A stretch of DNA of 64,000 bases from Saliniplasma sp046497075 (GCA_046497075.1 JAWOGF010000038.1:4921-68920); one strand, 5' to 3'. Shown: positions 48,701-59,111, counted from the first letter of the stretch. Made by a program: numbers and translations. The notes: generated by a model from the sequence alone, not told the origin.

Positions 48701-50155
48701 ATGGTAGGAGAAATTTTTGATGAGGAATTGTTGCAGGTCGGAGTTGAAACCGCTTTGAAGGCGGGAGCCGATGAAGCCATAGTTAAACTGGTAGATCAGA
48801 AAAAACATCAGATCAGATTTTCAAATTCTTCTATCGATGTGAATAAAGAATGGAGCAGTTACTACATAGATGTATTATTCACTAAAAAACCACGCCTTTC
48901 TCTAACGGGAAAGATCAACACACTCACAATCCAGGACCCGGATCCAGAGAAAATAAGAAAGAACGTTCCAAAACACGTCAGTCTTCTGGATCATTTACCG
49001 AAGAACAAGCTATACTGGGGTATGGACGATCGATCTTATAGCTCTTATCGTTCTTTGAATATATATGATGATAGGGTAGAGGGTTTTCATGAAAAAGGGC
49101 CAGATCTAGTAAGGAAGACTATCGATTCAGCTCTACAGAGTGGAGCTGACGGTGTTTCAGGTGTACTGCACTCAGCAGCTACCAAGACCGGTGTTCTAAC
49201 CAGTTATGGGAACGGAGGAACGTACAGGTCTTCTTTTTGTCGAGGAACTGTCAGGGCATTTCATCGAGAGGGCGGTAGTGGACAAGGTTTGATAGTAGCT
49301 AGAGATCTTTCTGGCATAGATGAAAGGTTTCGAAAAGGTGGTGGGAAAGCAGGGAGATTGGCCAAGAAGAGTGCAGGGGCTGAAGAGGGAAAACCTGGGA
49401 CTTATGATGTGATAATGGCTCCGACCGTAGGTGCTAATATCTTTGGTAATCTTCTCAATGGGACCAATCCTATAATGATGATAGCCGGTATGAGCCCTCT
49501 TAAAGGTAAGATGAACGACAAGATCGGCCCTGAAAATTTGACTGTTATCGAAGACCCCATTTTAGATGAAGGACTGAACAGCAGACCATTCGACGATGAG
49601 GGCACTCCTTCAGAAAAAACTGAACTCATCAGAGATGGAGAACTCACCGGATTGATCCATAACACTTCTACAGCTAAATTATGGAAGTTTATAAGTATGC
49701 TAAAACTCAGATTCTGGAGAAGGCCAAAGACTACATCGAACTCAAGCTTAACACAACTTGGGATGACCGGTACAGAAGAGGATCCTAGAACACTTATGCC
49801 GACTCCTTCAAACTATCGATTCACCCCTGGATCATACAGCTTGGATGAACTCATCTCGACCTCTTCCAGACCGACGATTTTACTTACGTCCAACTGGTAT
49901 ACCAGGTTCACCAATATGAGCGAGGGAGAGTTCTCTACTGTTCCTAGAGACGCTGTATTTTTAGTTCAAAATGGAGAGATAAAGAAACCGATAAGGAATC
50001 TTCGGTTGAAAGGCAACCTTTTAGAGATGTTAAAAAATATAGAGGGGATAGGGAAGGGATCGAAGCAGATCCGATGGTGGGAAGTCAACACACCCACTTT
50101 CATCCCACATATCAAGATAAAGCACTGTAAGTTCACCAAGGCTAAAGCAAGATAG
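48701..50155 (+). CDS. tldE: TldE/PmbA-family protein
   Basis: 484 residues, PmbA/TldE fold without a HExxxH motif (GANIFGNLLNG in its place), the non-catalytic partner of TldD. KEWSSYYIDV, LTSYGNGGTYRSSF and GLIHNTSTAKL are family segments. ATG at 48701 lies behind GGGTGAT, five bases after the tldD stop. Forms the heterodimer that encloses the protease chamber. Confidence 0.9.
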   Translation: MVGEIFDEELLQVGVETALKAGADEAIVKLVDQKKHQIRFSNSSIDVNKEWSSYYIDVLFTKKPRLSLTGKINTLTIQDPDPEKIRKNVPKHVSLLDHLPKNKLYWGMDDRSYSSYRSLNIYDDRVEGFHEKGPDLVRKTIDSALQSGADGVSGVLHSAATKTGVLTSYGNGGTYRSSFCRGTVRAFHREGGSGQGLIVARDLSGIDERFRKGGGKAGRLAKKSAGAEEGKPGTYDVIMAPTVGANIFGNLLNGTNPIMMIAGMSPLKGKMNDKIGPENLTVIEDPILDEGLNSRPFDDEGTPSEKTELIRDGELTGLIHNTSTAKLWKFISMLKLRFWRRPKTTSNSSLTQLGMTGTEEDPRTLMPTPSNYRFTPGSYSLDELISTSSRPTILLTSNWYTRFTNMSEGEFSTVPRDAVFLVQNGEIKKPIRNLRLKGNLLEMLKNIEGIGKGSKQIRWWEVNTPTFIPHIKIKHCKFTKAKAR

Positions 50156-50190
50156 ATGATATTTTAGGACGAGGTGAGGCATTTATTCTA

Positions 50191-53097
50191 TCAATCGAAT
50201 CTCAACGCTTCCGCCGGTGAGACCTTACTAGCCTTATGGGCACTCGGTATAGCGGTTAGCAGCATAGCGACATATGCTATCACACCTATCGTCAAGATCG
50301 AAATCCACGGTATGGAGAATTCCCAGCCCATAGGTTTGAACCCGTCGTACCACAGCAGCCATCCGATAGCTATACCCAAGCTAGAACCCAACACTATACC
50401 AACAATAGTTATGAAAGAGTTCTCTATCAAGAAGGCGTACCTGATCATCTTCCTTTTGAACCCGATAGCTCTCATCATACCGATCTCCAACCGCCGTTCG
50501 TGTACCGCCCTTAAACTAATAATACCCAAACCAGCGATCCCAACAACTAGACCTAGCCCCATATAACCTGAAAACAGGTCGAAGAACATGTAGGTAGCAC
50601 TCATAGCATCTCTGATGATCGTTTCGATGACTACGGTCCTGAACCCGTACTGGATGAACTCTCTGTTAAGATCACGGCCAAGCTCATCGGCATCTACGTT
50701 CTCTTCAACGCTGAAGAAAAATAGAGAGTTAGAAGTGATATTGAATTCATTTCTTACAGTTCCTTTGGACATGAAATACCCGCTGATCGCATTTTGGTCC
50801 ATGAAGCCAACGACTTTTTTTTCACGTACTTCATCTTCATGGTCGATGAACTTAACAGTCGATCCCAACTCGATAGTCTCGCCTCCCGGCGGTCCGTATT
50901 GATCAGAGGGGGCGTTTGTTATGACCAGCGAGGAATTCGACAAAACAGCATCCCATACTTCATCGTTGGACTCATATTCATCGAGATAGTCAGAGAACCC
51001 AAATGTATTATTGCCAACGAAATTATCATCTATACCTATAGCGGATTTCCTACCTATCTCACCATCATTATCTCTCATACGTATATTACCGCGGTAAGCC
51101 GAGTCGATATGGTTAAAATCCTCAATATCTAAGTTTTCATTGTTAATTATCTCGCTGTGCATGTCATCGATATATTTATCCTGACCTGTCATACCCATGA
51201 TCTCATACCCGCCGGATTCTTCTTCGATCATCCTATCTATGTTAGTATCGAAGATACCGACGATCATCCCCATGACTGTTATTGCGAAGATGATCAGAGC
51301 GAAGATGAAGATAGTCATACCGGTTCTGAACTTCTCTTTTAATGGGTGGGAAATGGCTGATAGAACTACCGCTTTGAAGCCAGTATCCGACCTGCACAAC
51401 CTTTCCATCCCACCTGTTAATAGATGACCGTTCAGCATTACTATGAGTACTCCTGCGGTTACCATGAATAGACCAGAAAGTATGAACATCTCTAATCCAG
51501 AGGTGTATCCCTCGAAGAATTCTAATGTGTCCAGTGGAACGAGCCACCAGACCAGCAAGAACACCCCTACACCAGTATAAGCGGCTCTATCTCCCACCCA
51601 TCTTCTAGCGACCGTTCCGATACCGATTATTATGAGAGAAATGCCAGTTACGGGTAACCAAAACTGATCCACACCTGTTCCCATTATCGTTAAAAGAACT
51701 CCAAGGATCAACCCCGCGATGGCCATGTAAAAGACCTTTTTGTTTTTCTTAGATACGGGTGGTTCAGGTATATCTCTGATAGCTCTAACGATATTCAATT
51801 TAGATATCCGGGTAACTGAAAAGAATATCGTGCCCATTGTCAACAAAAATCCGGCAGCGAAGGCCAATATCATGCTTTCTGGGGTGAAAGTAAAATATCC
51901 AAGGAGCGATACATCCCCGCCGAATGTAGCGAATATATCTTCGAGTAAGAAGAATATAACATAAGTTAAACCAGCACCGACAAAAACACCTACGAAGGAG
52001 GCCGCACCAGCATATATCATACCTTCGTAAGAGAATACCCTACGAAGGTGTCCTCTTTTCATACCTATCGCCCTGCTCATACCCATCTCGGATTTCCTCT
52101 CCTCCCCCAGCATAACGAATATGTTAACCGCTAAGATGATACCGGCGATTATAGAGAAGGTACCAAAAATTAAGAAAATATCAGTGAACTGCGATATGTT
52201 ATCTTTAAAATCCTGCAGTACCTGGTTCTTGTTCCCTTTAGCCTCTAATACGTTATACTCGGGATCTTCCTGCAGAAGATTCTCGATATCCTCAAATATC
52301 TGATCGCTGTATTCAATACCGCTTTCTACACCACCTATAGAAGTGACTCTGATGTAGTTTACTTGATTTGGAAGGCTGAAGGCCGTTTGAGCATCAGATA
52401 AAGACATGATGATCTTATTGCTTCCACGGAAAGCCGCTCTTCCCTCGTTATCGATCACCTCTTTTACTGTATAGGTCATATCGTTTACTCCATTACCCCC
52501 CTCCTCCTGAGATTCTACTGTAAACAATAGTAACTCATCACCTTTCTCAGCCTCTAATTCTTCTGCTAATCGTGTATCTATAAATATCTCTTTTTCTCCA
52601 AGCTCAGGTTCGAAACTCTCACCATCTTTGTAAAAACGTCCAAAAGCCTCACCGTCATCAAGATCCATCCCGATAACACGGGTACTCGGTTGAGACAGTC
52701 TTGCATCTGGATTTAATACCGGTAGAGAGCCGTGAACTTCACCACTCACTTCATCTACATTATCGATATCAGATATATCTGAACTGAGATTTTTATAAGT
52801 GCTGTGCTGTATAGGAACATAATTTCCCTCTACTGTTGTATTGTATACGGTTACGTCCGTCTGCTGCCACTCGCTGTAGATCTCATCCTCAACCATATTG
52901 TCCATGGTATCTCCGACACCGAAAGAAGATGAAATGATAGCAGTGGCAATCATCAATCCTAAAATCACTATGACTGTATTGGTCTTCCTGCGGAATATGT
53001 TCCTACATCCGATCCTAAATAGAATTTTATGTCTATAAGCATCGAAAAGGACTATACCAACAACTACTGCGATGATACCCAGTAGAAGGACGATCAT
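50191..53097 (-). CDS. MacB/FtsX-type ABC permease, double (fused) form
   Basis: About 968 residues. An N-terminal membrane helix and FRRKTNTVIVILGLMIATAIIS begin the first FtsX unit: helix, large external domain (about residues 50-310) and three helices with KSEMGMSRAIGMKRGHLRRVF. A second unit follows after two to four extra helices: external domain (about 640-810), then LEIGMMRAIGFKRKMIRYAFLIENSF and terminal helices. This is a fused permease with two FtsX_MacB cores, as in many archaeal and Gram-positive exporters of lipoproteins or peptides. ATG at 53097 behind GGAGGGGTGAAGG is preferred to an upstream in-frame codon. Partner ATPase gene is four bases upstream. Confidence 0.9.
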   Translation of the reverse strand: MIVLLLGIIAVVVGIVLFDAYRHKILFRIGCRNIFRRKTNTVIVILGLMIATAIISSSFGVGDTMDNMVEDEIYSEWQQTDVTVYNTTVEGNYVPIQHSTYKNLSSDISDIDNVDEVSGEVHGSLPVLNPDARLSQPSTRVIGMDLDDGEAFGRFYKDGESFEPELGEKEIFIDTRLAEELEAEKGDELLLFTVESQEEGGNGVNDMTYTVKEVIDNEGRAAFRGSNKIIMSLSDAQTAFSLPNQVNYIRVTSIGGVESGIEYSDQIFEDIENLLQEDPEYNVLEAKGNKNQVLQDFKDNISQFTDIFLIFGTFSIIAGIILAVNIFVMLGEERKSEMGMSRAIGMKRGHLRRVFSYEGMIYAGAASFVGVFVGAGLTYVIFFLLEDIFATFGGDVSLLGYFTFTPESMILAFAAGFLLTMGTIFFSVTRISKLNIVRAIRDIPEPPVSKKNKKVFYMAIAGLILGVLLTIMGTGVDQFWLPVTGISLIIIGIGTVARRWVGDRAAYTGVGVFLLVWWLVPLDTLEFFEGYTSGLEMFILSGLFMVTAGVLIVMLNGHLLTGGMERLCRSDTGFKAVVLSAISHPLKEKFRTGMTIFIFALIIFAITVMGMIVGIFDTNIDRMIEEESGGYEIMGMTGQDKYIDDMHSEIINNENLDIEDFNHIDSAYRGNIRMRDNDGEIGRKSAIGIDDNFVGNNTFGFSDYLDEYESNDEVWDAVLSNSSLVITNAPSDQYGPPGGETIELGSTVKFIDHEDEVREKKVVGFMDQNAISGYFMSKGTVRNEFNITSNSLFFFSVEENVDADELGRDLNREFIQYGFRTVVIETIIRDAMSATYMFFDLFSGYMGLGLVVGIAGLGIISLRAVHERRLEIGMMRAIGFKRKMIRYAFLIENSFITIVGIVLGSSLGIAIGWLLWYDGFKPMGWEFSIPWISILTIGVIAYVAMLLTAIPSAHKASKVSPAEALRFD

Positions 53098-53101
53098 GCC
53101 T

Positions 53102-53806
53102 TCACCCCTCCTTAATCTGGTCCCGCTGGACAACTCCACTTTCCATGTGAAGTACCCTTTCTGCCCTATCAGCTACTCTGTTCTCATGGGTCACTAGGAC
53201 CATAGTATGTCCGTTTTTATCGTTCAAGTCGCAGAGTATGTCCATGATCTTATCCGAAGTTTCAGTGTCGAGGTCACCGGTGGGTTCATCGGCCCAGATC
53301 ATATCAGGCTCGTTGACTATGGCTCTAGCGATGGTTACACGCTGTCTTTCCCCTCCTGATAATGCTGAAGGTCTGTGAGTATATCTATGCCCTAAACCCA
53401 CCATATCCAGGGCTTTTTCCGCTTTTTCTCTAGCACCTTTTGATTTTCCCGCTAGAAGTAAAGGCAGCTCGACATTTTCCACAGCTGAAAGTACTGGTAA
53501 TAAATTATAGAATTGGAAGACAAAGCCCATGTTCATAGCCCTCATCTCGGTCTTTTCATTATCAGATAGTGAACTGAGATCCTTTCCTTTCAACCATACT
53601 TTGCCTTTGGATATATCATCAAGACCGGATAAGCAGTTCAACAATGTAGTCTTCCCACATCCAGAAGGCCCCATAATAGCGACCATCTCACCTTTTTTGA
53701 TAGAAAGGTCGACACCACGTAAAGCGTGGACCTTCACTTTTCCTTCATAGAACTTGTGTAATTTCTTTGATCTTATCATTCCGGTCTTCATAGTCTCCGC
53801 TTCCAT
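53102..53806 (-). CDS. MacB/LolD-type ABC ATPase
   Basis: 234 residues. Walker A GPSGCGKTT (about residues 45-53), Q-loop FQFYNLLP, signature LSGGE, Walker B MIWADEPTGDLD and H-loop VTHENRV define the LolD/MacB ATPase that powers FtsX-type permeases (mechanotransmission). A TTTATAAAGG element about 25 bases upstream (53829-53838) suggests a leaderless start at the first ATG. Confidence 0.93.
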   Translation of the reverse strand: MEAETMKTGMIRSKKLHKFYEGKVKVHALRGVDLSIKKGEMVAIMGPSGCGKTTLLNCLSGLDDISKGKVWLKGKDLSSLSDNEKTEMRAMNMGFVFQFYNLLPVLSAVENVELPLLLAGKSKGAREKAEKALDMVGLGHRYTHRPSALSGGERQRVTIARAIVNEPDMIWADEPTGDLDTETSDKIMDILCDLNDKNGHTMVLVTHENRVADRAERVLHMESGVVQRDQIKEG

Positions 53807-53955
53807 AACGCCGGTAAGATTATGACCTTTATAAATATATTTGTTTTAAGTTTTAGTAAATAGAACAGATCTACATATATTATATATTAAATTGTTACAA
53901 GCCTTTTAGATTGTTACATCCATCTGCCAGATCTATCAATCTAAATTTCAGGATT

Positions 53956-56900
53956 TCAGGAGTTTTCGGCCTTTTTCAATTCTATATCGAACCTCGTTCC
54001 ACCGAGTTTAGAATCCTTGACTGTAACCTTACCTCCATATCTATTAAGCAGAAGTTCAACTAGGTACAGACCGAGTCCGGTACCCCGTTCCATATCAGAA
54101 GTGTACCCCTTACTGAATATATCGTCTTTTTTCTCGTCGGGTATACCTATACCATCGTCTTCGATCTTACAAACCACCCGATCATCCGATTCTTCACATG
54201 TTATCTTTATCAAACTTCCCTCAGAAAATTTGATAGAGTTCTCTATGATGTTCGAGAAGACCTCTTTTAATAGTGAACCACCTTGCACATCACTGATATC
54301 ATCAGGGATGTTTACGGTGAGCTCAAAACCTTTCTCTTCAGATACGTCTTTTAGATCGTTAACAGTTTCGTTTATCATTGGTCGAATATCCAATTTTTTA
54401 ATATCCTCCTCTTTTGTCCGCCTCAACACTCTGACTTTATCGATAAGTTCTATACTCCCGATTATCCCTTTTTTTGCTCTCTGCAGGTAATCTTCGGCCT
54501 TTTCAGGTAGATCAAAATCCGCTTCTAGAAGATATATATATCCCTGGATGATCTGGATCTTGTTACCCACGTCATGTCTGAGAAGAGTGTGTAGAAACTG
54601 TTCCCTCTCGCTCATCTCTACCCTTTTAAGAGCTTCTGTAATGTGATTGATCAACAATTCAGCCAATTCGAGATCTTCTTCATCGAATTGATTTGGTTCT
54701 TTGGATACTGCCTGAAATATCCCACCTTTGCCGATCGGTACACTTATGGCCGATCTATATTCATCTTTAACTGGTTTTGAATCACCATTTTGCTTTAAAT
54801 CATCTACTATGTAGGAACTCTGTTCCCGGTAAGTCTTTTTATCCAAACCCCCATCTTCTATGGGTCTGTCCAGGGAACCATTTACTGGCACATTTGAGGA
54901 GACGGCTTTTGTTACAAATTTGTCACCTTCTACAGCATCGAAAACACAGATATCGAAGTCCAATATATTTTCAGCAGCTTCGATACCCAGTGAGTATACC
55001 TCATCTTTTGTTTGACACAACTCGATTCTAGCTGCCACATCGTGTAGTTTTTTTATCCTGTTTTTCTTTTCCTGTACTATTTTTTCTCTTTTGAGCCTAT
55101 CTAGGGCTTCTTTAAGATGGGATATGAATAATTTAGCTATCTCTAGATCAGATTCGTCAAAATATCCCACTGTTTTAGATAGTGCCTGGAAAACGCCATA
55201 ATCTCCGATTGGGATCGTTATACCAGATCTGTATTTTTTTGATTTAGGTTCAACACTCTCAAAATCCCGTATATCCTCTATCAGAAACGCTTTTTTCTCG
55301 CTGAAAGATAGACCTACGACTCCCTTGTTGATATCCACAGTATCACCGATCTCTTCTTGAATATTAGATGTGCTCGCTTTAACGATCCCTTTTCCATCCT
55401 CCTCTATCAAAATACCAGCCACATCGAATTTGAATATTTCGTCGACAGCGGAGATAGCTATCTGAAACACATCCTCTTCAGTTTTGCAGTTCTGGAGTTT
55501 CGAAGAGAGGTCGTATAGGGCTTTTATATCTTTTTGACTTTCTTTCAACTCATCCTTGATATTTCTCCGCTGGGTGATATCTCTGATGTTGCACTGAACA
55601 ACTTTATCGCCACCTGCTTCGTATGTGTTGCTAACAAATTCTACGGGTACTTCCTCACCTCTGTTAGTTTTTAAAGGCAGATCTTCGTAACGGATATAAC
55701 CTTCATCTACGAGTTCTTGGAATCTCTTCTTATTTTCAGCGATGCCTTTGAAGGTTCCGATCTCCCAGAGTTTTTTTCCCTTGAGCTCGTCTATAGAGTA
55801 ACCTAAATGCTCTAGGATGTAGGGATTAGCGTCTTTGATCTTACCGGAGTTCGCATCGATTATGAGCATACCGTCCTGTGCTGTCTCGAAAAGACGCCTG
55901 TATCTTTCTTCACTTTCCTCTATCCTTTTTTCAGCCATTATCTTTTCCCTAGCGAAGGCTAGATCGCTGCTGACCTCTTTCAGTAATTCGATCTCTTCTT
56001 CGGTAACTTCTTGCTCTCCTGGTAAACAGGCGGAAAGAATACCGTTCACTTTTCCGTTTTTGACCATAGGAACGATTATAGACTTATGTTCTTCATCATA
56101 TTCACAGTACTCACAGTTTTCACACTGACTATTTACATCATCTATCACCTTTGTCTCACGAGTTTGGATTGCTTCTCGAACACAGGTGGGATTTTCTTCA
56201 TCTGCTTCTCCATAGAATGTTTCATTCCATCTATCTCTTGTGTGATCCCCGCAGTGAGCTACAGGTACTATCTTATCATCTTCTCGCTTTATAGCTATAG
56301 ATACGTCGAGGTACTGCCTAATATCCAACATTGTTTCACATGTTTTCTGGAGAAGTTCTGTGAGATCATCCTCCTGAACTATCAATTGATTGATCTGACG
56401 GATGGCGCTCCTCAATGAATACATCTCTCTAGCGAGTTCTTCGGCTTTCTTTTTCTCTGTGATATCCGACGTTATACCGAATATTTCCTGGACTTTTCCG
56501 TCATCATCTTTTAAAGAGAATATTGCATTACGGAGGACCCTTTTCTCACCACCTTTCGTTTTGATCGTGACTTTCAACCACCTATCCTTTATATCATCGG
56601 GATCTACCCCTTTCATTTTTTTCTTACACTCTTCGGTAAGAAAATCCCTTGAATTCTTTCCTATCATTTCTTCAGGACTATATCCGTGGATATCCGCAAA
56701 CGATCGGTTTACAAAAGTGAACTTTCCAGATGGTTCTCGAATATAAAAACCCTCTTCGGATTTTTCGAATATATGGGCAAGAAGTTTGTTTTTCCTTCTC
56801 AAAGAAATCCTAGTCCTATGGTGCTCCGTTTCTTGTAAGATCGCATCGGATAACACCCCGTATTGACTCCCCGGATCGCCACCTTTCTGGATGTACCTAT

Positions 56901-57204
56901 TAGCGCCTAGATTCAGCGCTTTTATAGCCACTTCCTCCCTGCCCCTACCTGTGAACATTATGAACGGGATATCACTGTTTCTTTCTTTTCTAATTTCCTC
57001 TAAGAACTCTAAGCCATCGATGTCGGGCATCTGATAATCGGAAATTATCACGTCAAAATCATTCTCATCTAGTAGGTCTAATGCTTGTGAAGCAGACAGA
57101 GATGTGGTTATATCGAATCTTTTTTCCTCCCTCTCTAGAAATATCTCACCCTGGTCAAGGATATCGGATTCATCGTCTACGAACAAAATTCTGATGTTTT
57201 TCAT
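53956..57204 (-). CDS. Hybrid sensor histidine kinase: REC-PAS-GAF-PAS-GAF-GAF-HisKA-HATPase
   Basis: 1082 residues, cytosolic. A receiver domain comes first (Asp56 in ISDYQMPD), then PAS (about 145-255), GAF (about 275-430), PAS (about 435-560), two similar GAF domains (about 575-720 and 735-870), an H-box LLRHDVGNK near residue 875 and an HATPase with ENSIKF, DDGIGIP and GTGLGL. The first GAF contains CENCEYCEYDEEH, a cysteine cluster that may bind metal or iron-sulfur. A phosphoacceptor receiver at the N-terminus plus sensor modules is a common archaeal plan. The two GAF copies are tandem duplicates. A 3' fragment of another copy lies just upstream at 57283. Confidence 0.92.
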   Translation of the reverse strand: MKNIRILFVDDESDILDQGEIFLEREEKRFDITTSLSASQALDLLDENDFDVIISDYQMPDIDGLEFLEEIRKERNSDIPFIMFTGRGREEVAIKALNLGANRYIQKGGDPGSQYGVLSDAILQETEHHRTRISLRRKNKLLAHIFEKSEEGFYIREPSGKFTFVNRSFADIHGYSPEEMIGKNSRDFLTEECKKKMKGVDPDDIKDRWLKVTIKTKGGEKRVLRNAIFSLKDDDGKVQEIFGITSDITEKKKAEELAREMYSLRSAIRQINQLIVQEDDLTELLQKTCETMLDIRQYLDVSIAIKREDDKIVPVAHCGDHTRDRWNETFYGEADEENPTCVREAIQTRETKVIDDVNSQCENCEYCEYDEEHKSIIVPMVKNGKVNGILSACLPGEQEVTEEEIELLKEVSSDLAFAREKIMAEKRIEESEERYRRLFETAQDGMLIIDANSGKIKDANPYILEHLGYSIDELKGKKLWEIGTFKGIAENKKRFQELVDEGYIRYEDLPLKTNRGEEVPVEFVSNTYEAGGDKVVQCNIRDITQRRNIKDELKESQKDIKALYDLSSKLQNCKTEEDVFQIAISAVDEIFKFDVAGILIEEDGKGIVKASTSNIQEEIGDTVDINKGVVGLSFSEKKAFLIEDIRDFESVEPKSKKYRSGITIPIGDYGVFQALSKTVGYFDESDLEIAKLFISHLKEALDRLKREKIVQEKKNRIKKLHDVAARIELCQTKDEVYSLGIEAAENILDFDICVFDAVEGDKFVTKAVSSNVPVNGSLDRPIEDGGLDKKTYREQSSYIVDDLKQNGDSKPVKDEYRSAISVPIGKGGIFQAVSKEPNQFDEEDLELAELLINHITEALKRVEMSEREQFLHTLLRHDVGNKIQIIQGYIYLLEADFDLPEKAEDYLQRAKKGIIGSIELIDKVRVLRRTKEEDIKKLDIRPMINETVNDLKDVSEEKGFELTVNIPDDISDVQGGSLLKEVFSNIIENSIKFSEGSLIKITCEESDDRVVCKIEDDGIGIPDEKKDDIFSKGYTSDMERGTGLGLYLVELLLNRYGGKVTVKDSKLGGTRFDIELKKAENS

Positions 57205-57282
57205 TCTCGAACCGCTCTAAATTCCATTTAATCTCTTCTAAGTATAACTAGTTTATGGAAATTTCTCAAATAAGTCGATGAT

Positions 57283-57378
57283 CTGCTTTTTTCAGTCAAA
57301 TAACGTATCTTTCCCCACTGATTTTGGAATCCTTCACTTCGACCTTCCCACTGTATCTTTTTTTCAGCAAAAAGCTTT
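57283..57378 (-). pseudogene. 3' end fragment of a second histidine kinase copy
   Basis: Translated on the minus strand this reads LLKKRYSGKVEVKDSKISGERYVI, then a stop, then LKKA, closely matching the last residues LLNRYGGKVTVKDSKLGGTRFDIELKKA of the adjacent kinase. Only about 30 codons remain, with an internal stop. This indicates a former tandem duplication of the kinase gene, since deleted. Confidence 0.75.
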
Positions 57379-57482
57379 CATATATACACCAAAGATACCC
57401 GAGTAGACCACTATTTTTCCACGTTTTTACCGTACTTTTCACGATCCTTAAAAACTATACGACCTCACACAAATTAGATTGA

Positions 57483-57516
<34 letters not shown>

Positions 57517-57571
57517 GATACGTATTAGTTTTTCAAAAATAGATTTACAAAGAAGTCAGACAGAATGTCCC

Positions 57572-57935
57572 CATCCTTCAGGTGGAGGATGAATGCTGAT
57601 AGCAAAGTTTATACGGTGTGCTGGGTATATATGTGTTAAGATATGCATCTCTGCGTATGTCACGATTGGCAAGGATGCGATAACAGGCAGATGGCACGGC
57701 TATCGGTAATCCCATGAGCTGGGAGCACACTAGTGAGACATTCCAAAAGAGCGGTTGTTTGAACAGCTAACCATCATAGGCTCGTGGGACGTCAGACCGT
57801 CAACCCAAAAAGCCTGCCGGTAAATGACCTCTGCTGGCAGGTGAAACCTTGAAAAAGAGGCATCTCCCTCTGAGTGTTGGATGGGTCCTCCATCCTTCAG
57901 GGTGGAGAGGATGTCAACCACGTTATGATCATCAA
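57572..57935 (+). pseudogene. tnpB (IS605/IS1341-type) 3'-end relic with end hairpins
   Basis: One frame reads GNPMSWEHTSETF, then after a shift PKERLFEQLTIIGSWDVRPS, TQKACR-stop-MTSAGR-stop-NLEKEASPSECWMGP and PSFRVERMS, in the style of the C-terminal tail of archaeal TnpB proteins, whose last codons run through the terminal hairpin TCCTCCATCCTTCAGGGTGGAGAGGA (57886-57911). Several stops and a shift show it is dead. A hairpin at 57572-57591 (CATCCT/AGGATG) opens the segment. No TnpA or full TnpB is present. The cupin gene starts 14 bases after it, so its promoter lies in the relic. Confidence 0.6.
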
Positions 57936-57948
57936 GGTGATCTCCTCC

Positions 57949-58284
57949 ATGGAAGGAAAGAAGAAACATTTTGAAGGACTAGATAACGTGTTCAAACTGC
58001 ATGGACTGATAAACTATCAGGAAGGAGCGGTGGTCAGCAGGACTTTATTGGACAAGGATTCCAGTACACTAACAGTGTTCGCATTCGACGAAGGCCAGAG
58101 GTTGAGCGAGCATACCGCACCCCACGACGCACTTGTACAGGTTTTGGATGGTAAAGGGAGGATAACTATCGAAGGGGAAAAACATGAAGTTAGGAAAGGT
58201 GAAAGTATAACCATGCCAGCTGATATACCTCATGCAGTTGAAGCACTGACAAAATTCAAGATGTTCTTGATCATGATCAAATAG
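57949..58284 (+). CDS. Cupin-domain protein
   Basis: 111 residues, one cupin barrel: HTAPHDALVQVLDGKGRITIEGE (motif 1 region, His residues near 55-60, shortened here) and the second motif ITMPADIPHAVEA (about 88-100), giving metal-binding histidines. Start ATG behind AAGGTGATCTCC; the longer frame runs into the tnpB relic and is not real. It lies 17 bases before larE and may share its transcript. Ligand unknown. Confidence 0.85.
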   Translation: MEGKKKHFEGLDNVFKLHGLINYQEGAVVSRTLLDKDSSTLTVFAFDEGQRLSEHTAPHDALVQVLDGKGRITIEGEKHEVRKGESITMPADIPHAVEALTKFKMFLIMIK

Positions 58285-58301
58285 CTGATAGGTGAATAAG
58301 A

Positions 58302-59111
58302 TTGAAAAATAAAACGAAAAATAACATAGAAAGTCGTTGGGACGATCTATTGAACTGGTACTCAGACGAGGAAATATCCAAAGTAACGGTGGCTTTTTCC
58401 GGAGGCAAGGACAGCACTCTAGTTTTAGATTCAGCCTCTGAGGTCCTTCAGGATGTCATCGCTGTCATAATAGATGCTGAAATATTTCCGGATAGCGAGA
58501 TCAAACTTGCAGAGAAAGCAGTGAAACAGTTCGGTGTACCTTATAAGATAATCGAAACTACTAAACTGGATGATCAAAATTTCAAAAGGAATCCAGCGGA
58601 TAGATGCTATCACTGTAAAGAGATGCTGTTCTCATCAATTAAGGAAAAATTAGGAGACGATCGGACGATCTTAGAGGGAACTAACGCCTCTGAAGTTCAT
58701 GGTCATCGTCCGGGATTGAAAGCTGTCAAATCCCATGCCCGGGCCCCACTGTTAGAGGTGGGTTTGGAAGAGGAAGAGATAAGAAAATTACTGCGATGGA
58801 GGGGAAAAGAGGTATGGGATAGACCGTCCTACGCCTGTTTAGCAAGCCGTTTTCCCGAAGGAAGTGTTCTAACCGAAGAAAAATTGAAAAAAGTCGAAAA
58901 GATCGAAGATGAACTCCACGAGATGGGTATCGATCAACTCCGGGTTAGAGATTTTGAAGATACCGCTCGGATCGAGGTTTGGCCGGAAGAGATGCAGGTG
59001 ATTTTAAAGAACAGGAAAATAATAATCGAGCTTCTAAAACAAGAAGGCTACGAGAACATTTTCTTAGACTTACAGGGGTACAGAACCGGGTCTATTTCCC
59101 CGGATGAGTAG
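58302..59111 (+). CDS. larE: LarE-type ATP-dependent sacrificial sulfur transferase
   Basis: 269 residues of the PP-loop ATP pyrophosphatase family. SGGKDST (Ser33 onward) binds ATP; RCYHCK and the RPSYACLASRFP segment (Cys179, aligned with the sacrificial Cys176 of Lactobacillus LarE) are the family markers. LarE donates its own cysteine sulfur to the nickel-pincer nucleotide precursor for lactate racemase-type enzymes. LarB and LarC are not in the window. TTG start behind GGTGAATAAGA. The cysteine desulfurase just downstream could provide sulfur instead if the protein is a thiolase of another type. Confidence 0.87.
   Translation: MKNKTKNNIESRWDDLLNWYSDEEISKVTVAFSGGKDSTLVLDSASEVLQDVIAVIIDAEIFPDSEIKLAEKAVKQFGVPYKIIETTKLDDQNFKRNPADRCYHCKEMLFSSIKEKLGDDRTILEGTNASEVHGHRPGLKAVKSHARAPLLEVGLEEEEIRKLLRWRGKEVWDRPSYACLASRFPEGSVLTEEKLKKVEKIEDELHEMGIDQLRVRDFEDTARIEVWPEEMQVILKNRKIIIELLKQEGYENIFLDLQGYRTGSISPDE

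Noticed and set aside
57874..57948. Longer N-terminus of the cupin protein
   Set aside because: These codons belong to the tnpB relic hairpin; a proper ribosome site precedes the ATG at 57949.
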